From: Ignavibacteria bacterium
GTDB lineage: Bacteria > Bacteroidota > Ignavibacteria > Ch128b
DNA: 64,000 nt
Direction of reading: 5' to 3'
NCBI GenBank assembly: GCA_013177855.1
Contig: JABLYA010000001.1
Coordinates: 853,231 to 917,230, forward strand
Below, piece by piece: positions 46,413 through 54,992 of this stretch. Below the pieces are notes generated by a model. The model made no database searches, was not told where the DNA came from, and saw only the letters and a program-made list of their open reading frames with translations. Within the stretch, counting starts at the first letter, position 1; every line of letters begins with the position of its first letter. The position numbers and the translations under genes were made by a program.

Positions 46413-46434
46413 GTTTATATTTATAAGTATCAAG
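46413..46434. promoter_or_regulatory. Palindromic operator 1 of sulfur operon 2
   Basis: Partly degenerate copy of the operator before 36884: it shares ATATTTATAA(A/G)TATCAAG and the following TTTGA with the site at 36722. Lies 160 bases ahead of the second MerR gene. Confidence 0.55.
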
Positions 46435-46474
46435 TTTGAAATAAAACACCAACATGTTTTTCATTTTTGATAAA

Positions 46475-46494
46475 CTTGATATTTATAAATCAAG
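46475..46494. promoter_or_regulatory. Palindromic operator 2 of sulfur operon 2
   Basis: CTTGATATTTATAAATCAAG, a copy of the same palindrome with a two-base-shorter right arm, 80 bases before the MerR start. An additional ATATCAAT...ATTGATAT pair spans 46541-46575 close to the start codon. Confidence 0.55.
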
Positions 46495-46574
46495 AAATTA
46501 TTTAAAAAATCGATTTTTTTATTTGGCCTATTAGTTGCTAAATATCAATAGTAATTATGATAACTATAATTGAT

Positions 46575-47045
46575 ATGAGCCAATCAAAACCAAAATATAA
46601 AATTAGTGAAGCTGCAAAGATACTTGGGATTTCAGTACATACTTTAAGAATGTACGAAAGAGAAGGACTAATTATTCCATATAAAAAGTCTACAAATCAA
46701 AGATTATATTCTGAAGAAGATATTCATCGTCTACGATGCATTAGGAATGCAATCAAAGAAGATAAAATCAGCATTGAAGGCATTAAAAGAATTTTTTCAC
46801 TAATACCATGTTGGGCAATTGTTAATTGTTCGTTGCAGAACATTGATTTTTGCAAAGCTTTGAAATCTTCAAATAGGCCTTGCTGGACATTCAAACATGA
46901 AAACAATTTTTGTTCAGATAAAGACTGCAGAGAGTGCGAAGTTTACAAGATTTTTAATAACTGCGAATCAATTAAATCAAAATTAATTGAACTAACTTTT
47001 AATGGGATTTATCAAAAAGAAGAATTAAAAGAGGAACGAATATGA
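46575..47045 (+). CDS. MerR-family regulator with eight-cysteine C-terminal domain (copy 2)
   Basis: 156 residues from the ATG at 46575, chosen because it aligns with the start of copy 1; an in-frame start at 46557 is possible. The DNA-binding helices are nearly the same as in copy 1 (YKISEAAKILGISVHTLRMYE), which explains the shared operators. All eight Cys of the C-terminal domain have exactly the same spacing as in copy 1. A longer charged tail follows. Overlaps the flavoprotein gene by 4 bases. Confidence 0.82.
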   Translation: MSQSKPKYKISEAAKILGISVHTLRMYEREGLIIPYKKSTNQRLYSEEDIHRLRCIRNAIKEDKISIEGIKRIFSLIPCWAIVNCSLQNIDFCKALKSSNRPCWTFKHENNFCSDKDCRECEVYKIFNNCESIKSKLIELTFNGIYQKEELKEERI

Positions 47046-48271
47046 GAAAACTCGTAATCTTAGGTGCTGGTACTGCCGGCACAATGATGTTAAACAAATT
47101 ATATAATGCACTTGATTTAAAAGATTGGAGCATTACAATTGTCGATAAAGAAGAAACACATTATTATCAACCTGGATTTTTGTTCATTCCATTTGAGATT
47201 TACACAAGGCGGGATGTTATAAAACCAAAGCGAGATTTCTTTCCTTCTGGTGTTGAAGTCATTATGAGCGAGATCGAAAGAATTGAACCAGATAAAAATA
47301 GAGTGATACTTGCAAACAACAGAGTATTGCCCTATGATTATTTAATAATTGCAACAGGTTCAAGAGTTGATCCAAATGAAGTTGAAGGGATGAAAGATAA
47401 ACTTTGGTACAAAAATGTTTTCGACTTTTACACAATTGAAGGTGCCTGTGCGTTAGGAAACCTCTTTAAACATTGGGATGGTGGAAGGCTTGTTATTCAC
47501 ATAACTGAGATGCCAATCAAATGTCCGGTTGCTCCACTTGAATTTGCATTCTTAGCAGATTGGTATTTTACTGAAAGAGGAATTAGAGATAAAGTTGATA
47601 TTCATTTTGTTACTCCTCTGCCCGGTGCATTTACAAAACCAAGAGCTTCAGCCATTCTTGGTGATTTCCTTGAGAAGAAAAACATTAAACTTGTCACTGA
47701 CTTTAATATCGCAAGAGTAGATAACGACGAGAAAAAAATTGTCAGCTGGGATGAAATCGAAGTTCCTTTCGATGTGCTGGTAACAATCCCAACAAATAAA
47801 GGTGACGAAGCAATTGCTCGAAGCGGTATGGGTGATGTATTGAATTTCATTCCTACTGATAAACACACTCTTCTTGCTGAAGGTTTTGATAATATCTTCG
47901 TTATTGGCGATGCAACAAATCTTCCAAGTTCAAAAGCTGGTTCGGTAGCCCATTTCCAATCAGAAATTTTGTTTGAAAACTTTTTGGATGTAATCGATGG
48001 CAGAAAACCAACAGCAAAATTTGATGGTCATGCTAATTGTTTCATTGAAAGCGGGTTTGGCAAAGGTATATTAATTGATTTCAATTATGATACAGAACCA
48101 CTTCCTGGAAAATTCCCATTACCTGGAATTGGACCATTTTCATTATTAGAAGAGACAAAGATGAATCACTATGGCAAAGTAATGTTCAGATGGATGTACT
48201 GGAATTTCTTACTCAAAGGAATTGAACTCCCAATTGAATCCCATATGACAATGGCTGGAAAGAGGTTGTAA
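47042..48271 (+). CDS. Sulfide:quinone oxidoreductase-like FAD protein
   Basis: 409 residues. FAD-binding GAGTAG (about 8-13), ATGSRVDP (about 104) and the second FAD motif FVIGDATNLPSSKAG (about 290) mark the SQR/flavocytochrome c family. Cys161 in MPIKCPVAP matches the conserved redox Cys of SQR; further Cys are at about 136 and 333. The short hydrophobic C-terminus fits monotopic membrane binding. It would oxidise sulfide or a carrier persulfide and reduce quinone, or run in reverse. Co-transcribed with DUF1641, TusE and DsrE2-like genes. Confidence 0.82.
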   Translation: MRKLVILGAGTAGTMMLNKLYNALDLKDWSITIVDKEETHYYQPGFLFIPFEIYTRRDVIKPKRDFFPSGVEVIMSEIERIEPDKNRVILANNRVLPYDYLIIATGSRVDPNEVEGMKDKLWYKNVFDFYTIEGACALGNLFKHWDGGRLVIHITEMPIKCPVAPLEFAFLADWYFTERGIRDKVDIHFVTPLPGAFTKPRASAILGDFLEKKNIKLVTDFNIARVDNDEKKIVSWDEIEVPFDVLVTIPTNKGDEAIARSGMGDVLNFIPTDKHTLLAEGFDNIFVIGDATNLPSSKAGSVAHFQSEILFENFLDVIDGRKPTAKFDGHANCFIESGFGKGILIDFNYDTEPLPGKFPLPGIGPFSLLEETKMNHYGKVMFRWMYWNFLLKGIELPIESHMTMAGKRL

Positions 48272-48272
48272 A

Positions 48273-48995
48273 ATGGAGAACAAAGAACTTCAACTTCAAC
48301 TCGAAGAAATAAACAAGAAGCTCAATGTAATAATGGAAGAAATTGAGCTTCAGCGAAAACATCGCCAGGAGATGCAGGATTTGAAAGATGACCTAATGCG
48401 TGTTGCTAAAGATGTATATCTCACATCATTAGATGAGCTCGAACAGGTTCACGATTATCTTAAAACTGGCGATATAATGCATCTTTTCAAAAAACTTTTA
48501 AGAAATGTAAATAACCTGACAAAATTATTTGAGCAGCTTGAAAATCTGCGAGACTTTGCAAAAGATTTTGGATTGATTTCTAAAGGAATGTCAATTGATT
48601 TAATGAACAAATTAGATGAGCTTGACCGCAAAGGATATTTTGCATTTCTAAAAGAAACTCAAAAAATATTTGATAACATTGTAACTTCTTTCACGGTTGA
48701 TGATGTCAAAGCTCTGGGTGATAACATTGTTACAATCCTAAATACAATTAAAAATCTCACTCAACCCGATATGCTTCACGCAGTAAATAATGCTCTAAAT
48801 GTTTATAAAAAACTTGACATTGAAGTGAAAGAAGATATTTCAATATTAAAACTCGTCAAAGAATTAAATCACCCTGAAACTAAAAAAGCACTTTACTTTG
48901 CACTACAATTTTTGAAGAGTTTATCTGCAATTAATTCAAATGGAAACTCAGTCAATAAACAAGAGAAAATAATTTCAACAAACACAAACAAATAA
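48273..48995 (+). CDS. DUF1641 family protein
   Basis: 240 residues, mostly helical, with an N-terminal coiled coil (about 5-50) and a C-terminal segment (LVKELNHPETKKALYFALQFLKSL, about 190-215) typical of DUF1641. No Cys. Members of this family are often found beside SQR-like genes and sulfur carriers, and the 1-base gap to the flavoprotein gene here fits a partner of it. Biochemical role unknown. Confidence 0.75.
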   Translation: MENKELQLQLEEINKKLNVIMEEIELQRKHRQEMQDLKDDLMRVAKDVYLTSLDELEQVHDYLKTGDIMHLFKKLLRNVNNLTKLFEQLENLRDFAKDFGLISKGMSIDLMNKLDELDRKGYFAFLKETQKIFDNIVTSFTVDDVKALGDNIVTILNTIKNLTQPDMLHAVNNALNVYKKLDIEVKEDISILKLVKELNHPETKKALYFALQFLKSLSAINSNGNSVNKQEKIISTNTNK

Positions 48996-49011
48996 ATAAG
49001 GAGAGACAATT

Positions 49012-49329
49012 ATGCCAACAAGAGAAATCTTAGGAAAAATGATCGAATTTGATGATGATGGACATCTCAAAAATCTTTCTGACTGGAACGAAGATATCGC
49101 CCGTGAACTCGCTAAAGAAGAAGGAATTCCAGAATTAACAGAAAGACACTGGCTTGTGATCAATTATATGAGACAGGAATTTCAGAAAGTTGGTGATGCG
49201 CCTTCAATTAGAAAATTAACAAAGGAAAGCGGTGTAGATACAAAAGAATTGTATCAACTCTTTCCGAAAGGTCCAGCAAAGAAAGCTGCTAAAATAGCTG
49301 GATTACCAAAACCAAAAGGATGCATTTAA
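49012..49329 (+). CDS. DsrC/TusE-family sulfur carrier with a single C-terminal Cys
   Basis: 105 residues, family length. The fold and C-terminal arm AGLPKPKGCI are diagnostic. The penultimate Cys (CysA) is present; the second Cys of full DsrC, ten residues earlier, is replaced by Ala (KKAAKIAG), and no other Cys exists. Such one-Cys forms act as sulfur-transfer proteins (TusE type) and not as DsrAB substrates. Cytoplasmic. Strong GGAGAG ribosome binding site. Confidence 0.92.
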   Translation: MPTREILGKMIEFDDDGHLKNLSDWNEDIARELAKEEGIPELTERHWLVINYMRQEFQKVGDAPSIRKLTKESGVDTKELYQLFPKGPAKKAAKIAGLPKPKGCI

Positions 49330-49349
49330 AAAATATAGGAGAGAGTCAT

Positions 49350-49844
49350 ATGTCAAATCAAAATGAAGAAATCAAAAAAGTATCCATAATCGTTTCTCGA
49401 GGTTCACTCGATGGTGTCTATCCCGGTTTAATCCTTGCTAATGGAGCAAGAATGGAAGGGATTGATGCAAATCTTTTCTTTACATTTTTCGGTATGGATG
49501 CAATAGTTGACAAACGAATGGATAAACTTTCAATTGCAACTGTTGGAAATGCTGCAATGCGACTCCCATGGGGACAAAAGATGCCAACCTGGCTCGGAAT
49601 GATTCCCGGAATGGCTTCGTTTGCAACATGGATGATGAAAAAGGAAATGGAAAAACTTGATGTCCCGCCAGTTCGTGAATTCTTACAAATGATTAAAGAT
49701 TCTGGCGGAAACATATATGCCTGTAAACTTGCGATGGATATGTTCCACTTAAAGAAAGAAGATCTATGGGAAGGTGTAGATGATATTTTAACCGTTGGTG
49801 ATTTTTATCAGAAAGCTGCAGGCGGAATTGTATTGTTCACTTAA
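49350..49844 (+). CDS. DsrE2-like (DsrE/F family) sulfur-transfer protein
   Basis: 164 residues from the ATG at 49350 (GGAGAG ribosome binding site); an upstream frame would overlap tusE. The fold motif (FFGMDAIV) and the conserved Cys in IYACKLAMD (about residue 127) match the DsrE2 group; this Cys is the only one in the protein. A Met/Pro-rich hydrophobic stretch (about 75-100) is also typical of DsrE2. Would exchange sulfane sulfur with the TusE-like protein. Confidence 0.85.
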   Translation: MSNQNEEIKKVSIIVSRGSLDGVYPGLILANGARMEGIDANLFFTFFGMDAIVDKRMDKLSIATVGNAAMRLPWGQKMPTWLGMIPGMASFATWMMKKEMEKLDVPPVREFLQMIKDSGGNIYACKLAMDMFHLKKEDLWEGVDDILTVGDFYQKAAGGIVLFT

Positions 49845-50303
49845 TTGACTTGAAGATTAATAAATTCAAAAAAGAATTCTTAACTGAATAAAAATTATAA
49901 CTGAACTTTAGACAAAAAGATTGCCGGTCAAAGTTTATCGAAGACTGGCAATCTTTTTTATCTTCAACATTAAAACAAATCTCTATCTAATATTTTAAGT
50001 CTAAAGCATTCCTTTGGTTAATCTTCATTTTCGTTTTCATCTCAATAGTTAATCTAAATTCATCACTTATTACACAAATCCTCTATTGATGATGAAAATA
50101 AAAGTCCGTCAACAACAAAAATTAAACTCAGTCCTGAATAAAAAAGCAAAACTATTTTTGAATAAGAACTAGTAATTACAATTTGTGATGCATTATGATT
50201 AAATCTTTAATTTACTTTTATTAACAATCATCTCAACTTACTGAACTCAACCAATACTTTATCAGTCAAATCTCTTAATTTTGTAAAAAACTTGTGAGGA
50301 AAA
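49845..50303. other. 459-base intergenic stretch
   Basis: Holds the terminator of sulfur operon 2 at its left end and the start region of the aminotransferase operon at the right. The middle has no frame I can support; a short minus-strand frame around 50090-50210 reads like a protein C-terminus but has no start or recognisable family. Confidence 0.55.
49916..49959 (+). terminator. Terminator of sulfur operon 2
   Basis: 14-bp stem AAAGATTGCCGGTC / GACTGGCAATCTTT (49916-49929 and 49943-49956, one G-T pair) with a 13-base loop, followed by a T run on the plus strand. It closes the merR2-SQR-DUF1641-tusE-dsrE2 operon. Confidence 0.9.
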
Positions 50304-51446
50304 ATGTTTAAACGAAGATTGTTCACTCCCGGACCGACACCAGTTCCAGAAAAAATAATGCTCAAAATGTCTGAGCCAATAATTCACCATCGTAATCCGG
50401 AATTCAAAGAAATATTTGCTGAATTAAATTCAAACATTAAATACTTATTTCAGACCAAACAAAATGTTTATACTTTAACCTCAAGCGGAACTGGTGCAAT
50501 GGAAGCTGCAGTCGGGAATGTAATTTCAGATGGTGATAAAGCCATTTTTGTTAACGGTGGAAAATTCGGCGAACGATGGGGACAAATGATTAAAACTTTT
50601 GGTGGAATTCCAATTGAAGTAAAAAAAGAGTGGGGCAAACCTCCATCGGTAGACGAGATTATTGATTTAGTCAAAAAAGATCCTGATGTAAAAGCTATCT
50701 ACCTAACTCACAGCGAAACCTCCTCTGGCACTGTTACCAATGTCCGGGAAATTGCAAAAGCTGTTCACGAAATTTCTGATGCCTTGATTGTTGTTGATGG
50801 AATAACTTCCGTTGGCGCAATTGAACTTAAAATGGATGAATGGGATCTGGATATTGTTTTAACCGGTTCACAAAAAGGATTAATGATTCCTCCGGGACTT
50901 TCGTTCATTGCTGTTAGCGAAAGAGCCTGGCGAAAAATTAATGAAACCGAAAATCGAGTTTTTTACTTTTCACTAAAAAAAGCACAAAAAGCTCTTGAAA
51001 GTGGAGACACTCCCTGGACACCAGCAATTACACTTGTCATTGGAGCTAACGAAGCATTAAAACTTATAAAAGAAGAAGGTCTGGAGAATATCTGGAAAAG
51101 ACATCACAGGCTTGCTGAAGGAATTAGAATTGGTGTGAAAGCACTTGGATTAAAATTAATGAGCAAAAATCCTTCTAATGCAATTACCGCTGTCTTCATT
51201 CCTGAAGGGATCGAATTCAAAAAATTTAACGATGCCCTTAAGTATGAATTTGGAATTACCGTTGCCGGCGGTCAAGAGCAATATAAAGGGAAACTTTTCA
51301 GGATTTCTCACCTCGGTTATTACGACGAACTTGATATGATTACGATGATCTCCGCCCTCGAGTTTGCACTTAAAAAAGCTGGGTATAATTTCCAAGCTGC
51401 TTCGGGCGTAAATGCAATTCAGAATTATTTCTTGATGAACTTATGA
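50304..51446 (+). CDS. Class V aminotransferase (alanine/serine-glyoxylate type)
   Basis: 380 residues. The start FTPGPTPVP and the pyridoxal-phosphate lysine in TGSQKGLMIPPG (about residue 192) are typical of class V enzymes of the serine/alanine-glyoxylate and phosphoserine-like group. VVDGITSVG and the C-terminal RISHLGY support this. Likely moves an amino group between serine or alanine and glyoxylate; the exact substrate is uncertain. Overlaps the next gene by ATGA. Confidence 0.88.
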   Translation: MFKRRLFTPGPTPVPEKIMLKMSEPIIHHRNPEFKEIFAELNSNIKYLFQTKQNVYTLTSSGTGAMEAAVGNVISDGDKAIFVNGGKFGERWGQMIKTFGGIPIEVKKEWGKPPSVDEIIDLVKKDPDVKAIYLTHSETSSGTVTNVREIAKAVHEISDALIVVDGITSVGAIELKMDEWDLDIVLTGSQKGLMIPPGLSFIAVSERAWRKINETENRVFYFSLKKAQKALESGDTPWTPAITLVIGANEALKLIKEEGLENIWKRHHRLAEGIRIGVKALGLKLMSKNPSNAITAVFIPEGIEFKKFNDALKYEFGITVAGGQEQYKGKLFRISHLGYYDELDMITMISALEFALKKAGYNFQAASGVNAIQNYFLMNL

Positions 51447-51694
51447 ATAACGAAATAATCCTCTATACCACCGAGAATTGTGGAAATTGTAAAATCGCAA
51501 AAATGATTTTAGAACAATACAATCTTCCATACATCGAAAAAAGAGTTGATGAAAATAATGATGTAACACTTGAATTCGAACAAATCACCAATGGACAAAA
51601 GTTTGTTCCAACAATTGTGGTAAACAATAATGTTTATGTAAATATCAAACCACACGAATTACTCGAGCTTGTAAAAATTTTAAACTCAAAATGA
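51443..51694 (+). CDS. Glutaredoxin-like protein
   Basis: 83 residues with the thioredoxin fold in short form: the active-site CGNC at the start of helix 1 (about 13-16), the conserved cis-Pro in FVPTIVV (about 56-57) and a C-terminal amphipathic helix. A dithiol oxidoreductase. Overlaps its neighbours by 4 bases on both sides. Confidence 0.85.
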   Translation: MNNEIILYTTENCGNCKIAKMILEQYNLPYIEKRVDENNDVTLEFEQITNGQKFVPTIVVNNNVYVNIKPHELLELVKILNSK

Positions 51695-52197
51695 CAGATC
51701 AGGAAAGAGTAAACAATCTAAGTCTATTTTTTGCACGAGCACTTGCGTTTGCAGTTGATAATTTAATTATTCTTTTATTTCTAATTTACGTTTACCACAT
51801 AACCAACATAACAATTAATGAAAATGTATTTTTTATTTTTTTACTCCTTATTTTTTACGAATTATATTTCGCAGTCTTTGAATGTATTTTTCATCGAACA
51901 CCTGGTAAATTAATTTTGGGGCTTAAAGTTGTAATTAATCGCAATCACGCCTCAGAACAAAATTCCATAAAATCTTTTCTCTCAAATTTTTTTGAAGTAC
52001 TAATTCGAAATCTAACCAGAGTTTTAACCTTTATTCCACCGCTCTTCTTTTGGAACGAAATTTTATTCATTCTTTTCTCAAAAGGGAAAAATGTCAGAGA
52101 TTTATTTACATCAACTTCAGTAGACTTTTCAAAAAAAATGGTCACTGAAATCTACAAGGGAAACTCACTTATCACCCAAAATTCAATTGAGGGTTAA
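51691..52197 (+). CDS. RDD family membrane protein
   Basis: 168 residues with the family's arginine and Asp signatures (FFARALAFAVDNLII), three or four membrane segments and the conserved RTPGKLILGLKVV loop. RDD proteins are often membrane transporters or anchors; function here unknown. Confidence 0.8.
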   Translation: MTDQERVNNLSLFFARALAFAVDNLIILLFLIYVYHITNITINENVFFIFLLLIFYELYFAVFECIFHRTPGKLILGLKVVINRNHASEQNSIKSFLSNFFEVLIRNLTRVLTFIPPLFFWNEILFILFSKGKNVRDLFTSTSVDFSKKMVTEIYKGNSLITQNSIEG

Positions 52198-52200
52198 TTT

Positions 52201-53283
52201 ATGAAAAAGAAATACATAATTTTTTTGATCGCAATTTTAATTTTTACAATTGCAGGCTGCTTCACCAAAAAAATTGTCTATAACGTTTATTATGTTAAAC
52301 CTTTTGACTGGCATCCGAAAGAAAAGCAAGACTCAACTATCAATTTTTACTCTCCCTACTTCAAAGGATTAAAAATTTTTCTTGATCCAGGTCATGGCGG
52401 AACTGATAGAAAAAACAAAGGTCCAGCTGGTCTTGCAGTCGAAGCTGATCTAAATTTGAAAGTCGCATTGTATCTAAGAGATTACCTTCAGAGAGCTGGT
52501 GCGATTGTAAATATGTCGAGAGACAGAGATACATTTATTTCTTTGGACGATCGTTCAAGACTTGCAAATGAATGGGGAGCCGATATTTTCATTTCCATTC
52601 ATCACAATGCACCGGGAAGACCTGGCGATATTTATACCAATTACACATCGACTTATTATCATGCAACTCCAAAAGATTACGAATATGACCACTCAAGTCA
52701 CGATATTGCCAGATATGTTCAACGAGATTTAGCCTATGCAATGGGTAACAGCGGCGGACTTGGTTCATTTGATGGAACTTACTCAGACTATTGGATTTAT
52801 CCGAAAGCTGGATTCTCTGTTCTCAGAAAGACAAACGCACCAAGAATTTTAATTGAATGCGCTTTTCACACTTCAGCTTATGAAGAGCAAAGATTAATCA
52901 TCGATGAATTTAATCAAATTCAAGCCTGGGGAATTTTCAAAGGTCTTGGACGCTACCTTCGACAGGGAATAGTTACATTACAACTTGAAAGAGATACAAT
53001 CAATTTAAGAAATGACAAAATTTTAAGCGTCACAATAAATGACAATAACATTGGGATAGATACAACTTTTTACATCGCACAAATTGATTCACAAGATGTT
53101 GAAGCAAAATTTGCGATTAATAAGATTTCCAAAAAAATTCTCATCCCATTGAATCAAAATTTAGAAGCTGGAGATCATGAGTTAAAGGTTGTAGTAAAAA
53201 ACATAAATGGCAATCACTCATTTCCTTTTAGACCCAAATTCTATGTAATAAATTCACAGAATAAAACCCCCATTAAAAAGTGA
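52201..53283 (+). CDS. N-acetylmuramoyl-L-alanine amidase (amidase_3) lipoprotein
   Basis: 360 residues. Lipoprotein signal ending IAGCF (Cys near 20). The amidase_3 domain has the zinc ligands in DPGHGG (about 62), EADLNLK (about 81) and SIHHNA (about 139), and the catalytic Glu in ILIECAFH (about 220). Extra C-terminal region of about 100 residues rich in beta strands. Cleaves peptide stems from peptidoglycan in the periplasm. Confidence 0.92.
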   Translation: MKKKYIIFLIAILIFTIAGCFTKKIVYNVYYVKPFDWHPKEKQDSTINFYSPYFKGLKIFLDPGHGGTDRKNKGPAGLAVEADLNLKVALYLRDYLQRAGAIVNMSRDRDTFISLDDRSRLANEWGADIFISIHHNAPGRPGDIYTNYTSTYYHATPKDYEYDHSSHDIARYVQRDLAYAMGNSGGLGSFDGTYSDYWIYPKAGFSVLRKTNAPRILIECAFHTSAYEEQRLIIDEFNQIQAWGIFKGLGRYLRQGIVTLQLERDTINLRNDKILSVTINDNNIGIDTTFYIAQIDSQDVEAKFAINKISKKILIPLNQNLEAGDHELKVVVKNINGNHSFPFRPKFYVINSQNKTPIKK

Positions 53284-53291
53284 GGTCTTAA

Positions 53292-54908
53292 ATGCTAAAC
53301 TATGTCTGGATTGCCCTCATAATCCTTGGAATTGGAACAGCCCTTTATTTTGATATCAAAGATACATCAGAAAATAAATTTCGAAACAAAGAATGGATTG
53401 AATTCAGCTTCCAATCGAAAACGAAAAATTTTTATAAAGAAGCCGAAGGATTAATTTACATTAATCGAGAAAACTTCAATCAATTCTATAATTCACAAAT
53501 TCAGTCTGATGTAAATCTTCCAGCAAAAGTAATTTTGACAGGTGAAAACAAAGGGCGAATTATTATTAAAATTAATGATGCATCTCCGGAAATCTGGAAA
53601 ATAATGGCAAAAGCTTCCGGAGAAAAAGATGATCTGATTGGTGATTTCATCATAGAAAATAGCGGTGAGTCAGAGTTAATGATAAAAGTAAAATTCGAGG
53701 AAGTAAATTTTGTAAAAATGAGAAATGTAACAAATGGTTTACTCGATATTGTAAATACTGCAGTTCAAATAGCTTTAGGACTAATTGGAATTATGGCGCT
53801 ATGGCTTGGAGTTATGAAAGTTGCCGAAGAAGCAGGTTTGATTAAACTAATTGCAAAATCTGTTAAACCAATTACAAAATTTCTATTTCCCGATGTTCCG
53901 CAGGATCATCCTGCAATGGGTTCAATGATTATGAATATTTCAGCCAATATGCTCGGGCTAAGCAATGCTGCAACTCCATTTGGTTTAAAGGCAATGGAAG
54001 ATCTTCAAACACTTAACCAACAAAAAGACACCGCAACAGATGCAATGTGTATGTTCCTTGCTGTTAATACTGCTGGACTAACTTTAATTCCAGCAACTGC
54101 TATTGCAATTCGAGCAGCGTCAGGTTCCTCTGATCCTGCTATTATAATTGGGACTTCAGTCTTTGGTGCAGGTTGTGCAACATTAACTGGTATAACAGCA
54201 GCGAAAATTTTCGCCAATTATCCCAAAATGAAAGAAGATTTTTCCGGCTGGATAAAGTCAAGAAAGAAAAGTCTCAGCATAATTTTCTCGCTGATTTTGC
54301 TAGTTATACTTTCATTTACTACTGGACTCGGAAAAATTTTTGGACATATTTTTAGTTTTATTAATCCTGAATCATTTAAACTCGTTATTGGTTACATTTC
54401 AATTCTTGCAATTCCCCTGCTGATTTTTTCATTTTTAACATACGGATTAATAAAAAAAGTCAAAGTGTATGAAAAGTTCGTCGAAGGAGCTAAAGAAGGA
54501 TTCAATGTTGCTGTAAGGATAATTCCTTATCTAGTTGCAATGCTTGCTGCAATTGGAATATTCCGATACGGAGGTGCAATGGATTTACTCATATATGTTC
54601 TTACACCTGTGACGAATTTAATTGGAATGCCGGCTGAAGCATTGCCAATGGCTTTGATGAGACCACTTTCTGGTTCTGGTTCACTTGGAATTATGACAGA
54701 AATTATAAAAACCCACGGTCCCGATTCGTTAATTGGGATTTTAGTTTCGACTTACTACGGAAGCACCGAGACAACATTTTATGTTTTAGCTGTTTACTTT
54801 GGTTCAGTAAATATTCAAAAAACAAGATATGCTCTGCCAGTTGGATTAATGGCTGATGTCGCTGGAATCTTAGGTGCAACGTTTATTGTCAATATGTTAT
54901 TTAGATAA
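53292..54908 (+). CDS. SpmA-SpmB fused nucleoside-recognition membrane protein
   Basis: 538 residues. After an N-terminal membrane segment and a soluble domain (about 25-145), the SpmA half (about 155-320; GSMIMNISANMLGLSNAATPFGLKAM) and the SpmB half (about 360-538; RPLSGSGSLGIM...STYYGSTETTFYVLAVYFG) occur in one chain. In Bacillus these are separate spore maturation proteins with the Gate domain. No sporulation is expected here, so a different transport role is likely. Confidence 0.88.
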   Translation: MLNYVWIALIILGIGTALYFDIKDTSENKFRNKEWIEFSFQSKTKNFYKEAEGLIYINRENFNQFYNSQIQSDVNLPAKVILTGENKGRIIIKINDASPEIWKIMAKASGEKDDLIGDFIIENSGESELMIKVKFEEVNFVKMRNVTNGLLDIVNTAVQIALGLIGIMALWLGVMKVAEEAGLIKLIAKSVKPITKFLFPDVPQDHPAMGSMIMNISANMLGLSNAATPFGLKAMEDLQTLNQQKDTATDAMCMFLAVNTAGLTLIPATAIAIRAASGSSDPAIIIGTSVFGAGCATLTGITAAKIFANYPKMKEDFSGWIKSRKKSLSIIFSLILLVILSFTTGLGKIFGHIFSFINPESFKLVIGYISILAIPLLIFSFLTYGLIKKVKVYEKFVEGAKEGFNVAVRIIPYLVAMLAAIGIFRYGGAMDLLIYVLTPVTNLIGMPAEALPMALMRPLSGSGSLGIMTEIIKTHGPDSLIGILVSTYYGSTETTFYVLAVYFGSVNIQKTRYALPVGLMADVAGILGATFIVNMLFR

Positions 54909-54992
54909 TTTTTTGATGACTAAAATTTTAAAAGAATAAACCCTAGAATATTTAAAGAGGTTTTCATTAAAGAAAAAAAGAGGGAGAGAAAT

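Noticed and set aside
50090-50215. Minus-strand frame reading like a hydrophobic protein C-terminus
   Set aside because: No start codon, no ribosome binding site and no recognisable family; composition is compatible with random AT-rich DNA.
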